From positions 1-52,266 of IMG/VR virus record IMGVR_UViG_3300044993_000544: 52,266 nt of DNA. One strand, 5' to 3'. Source of the stretch: a virus. The position numbers and the translations under genes are program-made. Below, piece after piece: positions 51,389-52,266 of this stretch (the stretch's first letter is position 1; each line of letters opens with the position of its first letter). A model generated the notes under the pieces. That model saw only the letters and a program-made list of their open reading frames with translations. It did no database searches and was not told the DNA's origin.

Positions 51389-52266
51389 ATGAAATATTTA
51401 CTAGAATCCTCTAAATTTAACAAAATTCATCAGATTTGCCAGCAATATGGTATAGAAAAATATACTCTAAATGTGGATGGATCTATTGATGTAGATGGTG
51501 ATGTAAATTTAACTGATAGGGAATTATTAGAATTACCGTTGGAGTTCTGTATAGTAAGTGGTGGATTCTATTGTAGTCATAACAAATTGACCACACTAAA
51601 AGGAGCTCCTAAAAAAGTAGGTGGTAATTTCTATTGTTATTGTAACCAATTAATTTCATTAGAAGGATCTCCGGAAGAAGTGGGTGGTGATTTCTACTGT
51701 AGTAATAACAAATTAACTTCACTGCAGGGAGCTCCAAAAGAAGTGGGTGGTGGTTTCTCTTGTATTAGTAATCAATTATTTTCATTAAAGGGATCACCAA
51801 GAGAAGTCGGTACCGATTTCTACTGTTATGATAATCAATTAACTTCACTGGAAGGAGACCCAAGAGAAGTAGGTGGTAATTTCCACTGTAGTAGTAATCA
51901 ATTAACTTCACTAGAGGGAGCTCCGAGAGAAGTGGGTGACAATTTCCACTGCAGTAATAATCAACTAACTTCATTGCGGGGAGCTCCGAAAGAAATCGGT
52001 GTTAGTTTTTACTGTGATAATAATCAGCTAACTTCATTGGAGGGTGCTCCGAGAGAAATCGGTGGTAGTTTTTACTGTAATAATAATCAACTAACTTCAT
52101 TAGAGGGAGCTCCAATAGAAGTCACTTATGACTTCTATTGTAATGATAATCAATTAACTTCATTAAAGGGTGCTCCGAGAGAAGTTGGTGGTGACTTCTA
52201 CTGCTATGGTAATCCACTTCCTGAACTAATTTTTGATAATTTGACTATGATTAAACACATCATTAA
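51389..52266 (+). CDS. Cys-containing leucine-rich-like repeat protein, copy 2 (cut by window end)
   Basis: 292 codons open to the window end, no stop reached. N-terminus MKYLLESSKFNKIHQIC and VDGSIDVDGDVNLTDRELLE parallel copy 1, then again ten 21-residue repeats (residues 57-266) with one Cys each (NQLTSLEGAPREVGGNFHC type), and the start of the same C-terminal cap (LIFDNLTMIKHII). The N- and C-terminal parts are more alike between copies than individual repeats, as expected for tandem duplicates that recombine. About 27 residues are missing beyond the window, judging by copy 1. Confidence 0.82.
   Translation, partial: MKYLLESSKFNKIHQICQQYGIEKYTLNVDGSIDVDGDVNLTDRELLELPLEFCIVSGGFYCSHNKLTTLKGAPKKVGGNFYCYCNQLISLEGSPEEVGGDFYCSNNKLTSLQGAPKEVGGGFSCISNQLFSLKGSPREVGTDFYCYDNQLTSLEGDPREVGGNFHCSSNQLTSLEGAPREVGDNFHCSNNQLTSLRGAPKEIGVSFYCDNNQLTSLEGAPREIGGSFYCNNNQLTSLEGAPIEVTYDFYCNDNQLTSLKGAPREVGGDFYCYGNPLPELIFDNLTMIKHII
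51557..52186 (+). repeat. Ten tandem 63-base coding repeats, copy 2
   Basis: Same unit length and number as in copy 1, with different variable codons, so the arrays have kept length but diverged unit by unit. Confidence 0.85.

Noticed and set aside
50572-52186. Possible CRISPR or other noncoding repeat array
   Set aside because: The 63-base units are in-frame coding repeats with codon-level variation and no spacers.

Overview
The window is a 52 kb piece of a large, AT-rich, tailed double-stranded DNA phage with a contractile tail (T4-like myovirus). The T4-type core genes recognisable here are a gp41-like replicative helicase, gp44-like clamp loader, gp47-like exonuclease, gp55-like late sigma factor, gp17-like large terminase, gp4-like head completion protein, gp15-like tail terminator, gp18 sheath, gp19 tube, gp25 wedge and a gp26-like baseplate protein. 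The host is probably a member of the Bacteroidota: the phage ClpP and ClpS look like Bacteroidota versions, start codons rarely have Shine-Dalgarno sites, and spacers are extremely AT rich. No tRNA, rRNA, integrase, transposase or CRISPR array was seen.

Layout. 1-5.0 kb: helicase, an acidic unknown protein and ribonucleotide reductase alpha. 5.0-7.1 kb: a structured noncoding region followed by a Ro60/TROVE protein. 7.1-14.9 kb: tagged putative virion proteins, a ClpP protease and a tagged HExxH metallopeptidase. 14.9-18.7 kb: fibre-like structural proteins on the minus strand. 18.7-26.9 kb: gp4, a type II glutamine synthetase, gp55, gp15, the clamp loader and gp25. 27-30.9 kb: tagged cargo candidates (isochorismatase-like enzyme, Gln-rich repeat protein), two membrane coiled-coil proteins resembling spanins, a HAD phosphatase and ClpS. 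31-36.4 kb: large terminase and small unknown genes. 36.5-45.6 kb: an 893-residue tagged protein, a very long sheath protein, baseplate proteins and the tail tube. 46-48.2 kb: gp47 and an adenine methylase. 48.3-52.3 kb: two small tagged genes, a decayed repeat gene, and a tandem family of Cys-containing leucine-rich-like repeat proteins cut by the window end.

Two features tie the window together. First, at least 15 otherwise unrelated proteins begin with a similar short peptide of the form MK(H/Y)(L/I)xxFxxF, reminiscent of the T4 capsid-targeting sequence (MKTYQEFIAE in IPIII). I infer that many are packaged in the head and may be injected. Second, an AT box close to TTTTAATATATAA precedes many genes on both strands, often only 3-7 nt before the start codon. 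With a gp55-like sigma factor encoded here, it is a good candidate for the phage late promoter.

Host-like accessory genes (type II glutamine synthetase, ClpP plus ClpS, Ro60, ribonucleotide reductase) suggest reprogramming of nitrogen metabolism, proteolysis, RNA quality control and nucleotide supply. All assignments come from reading motifs by eye; no database search was run.
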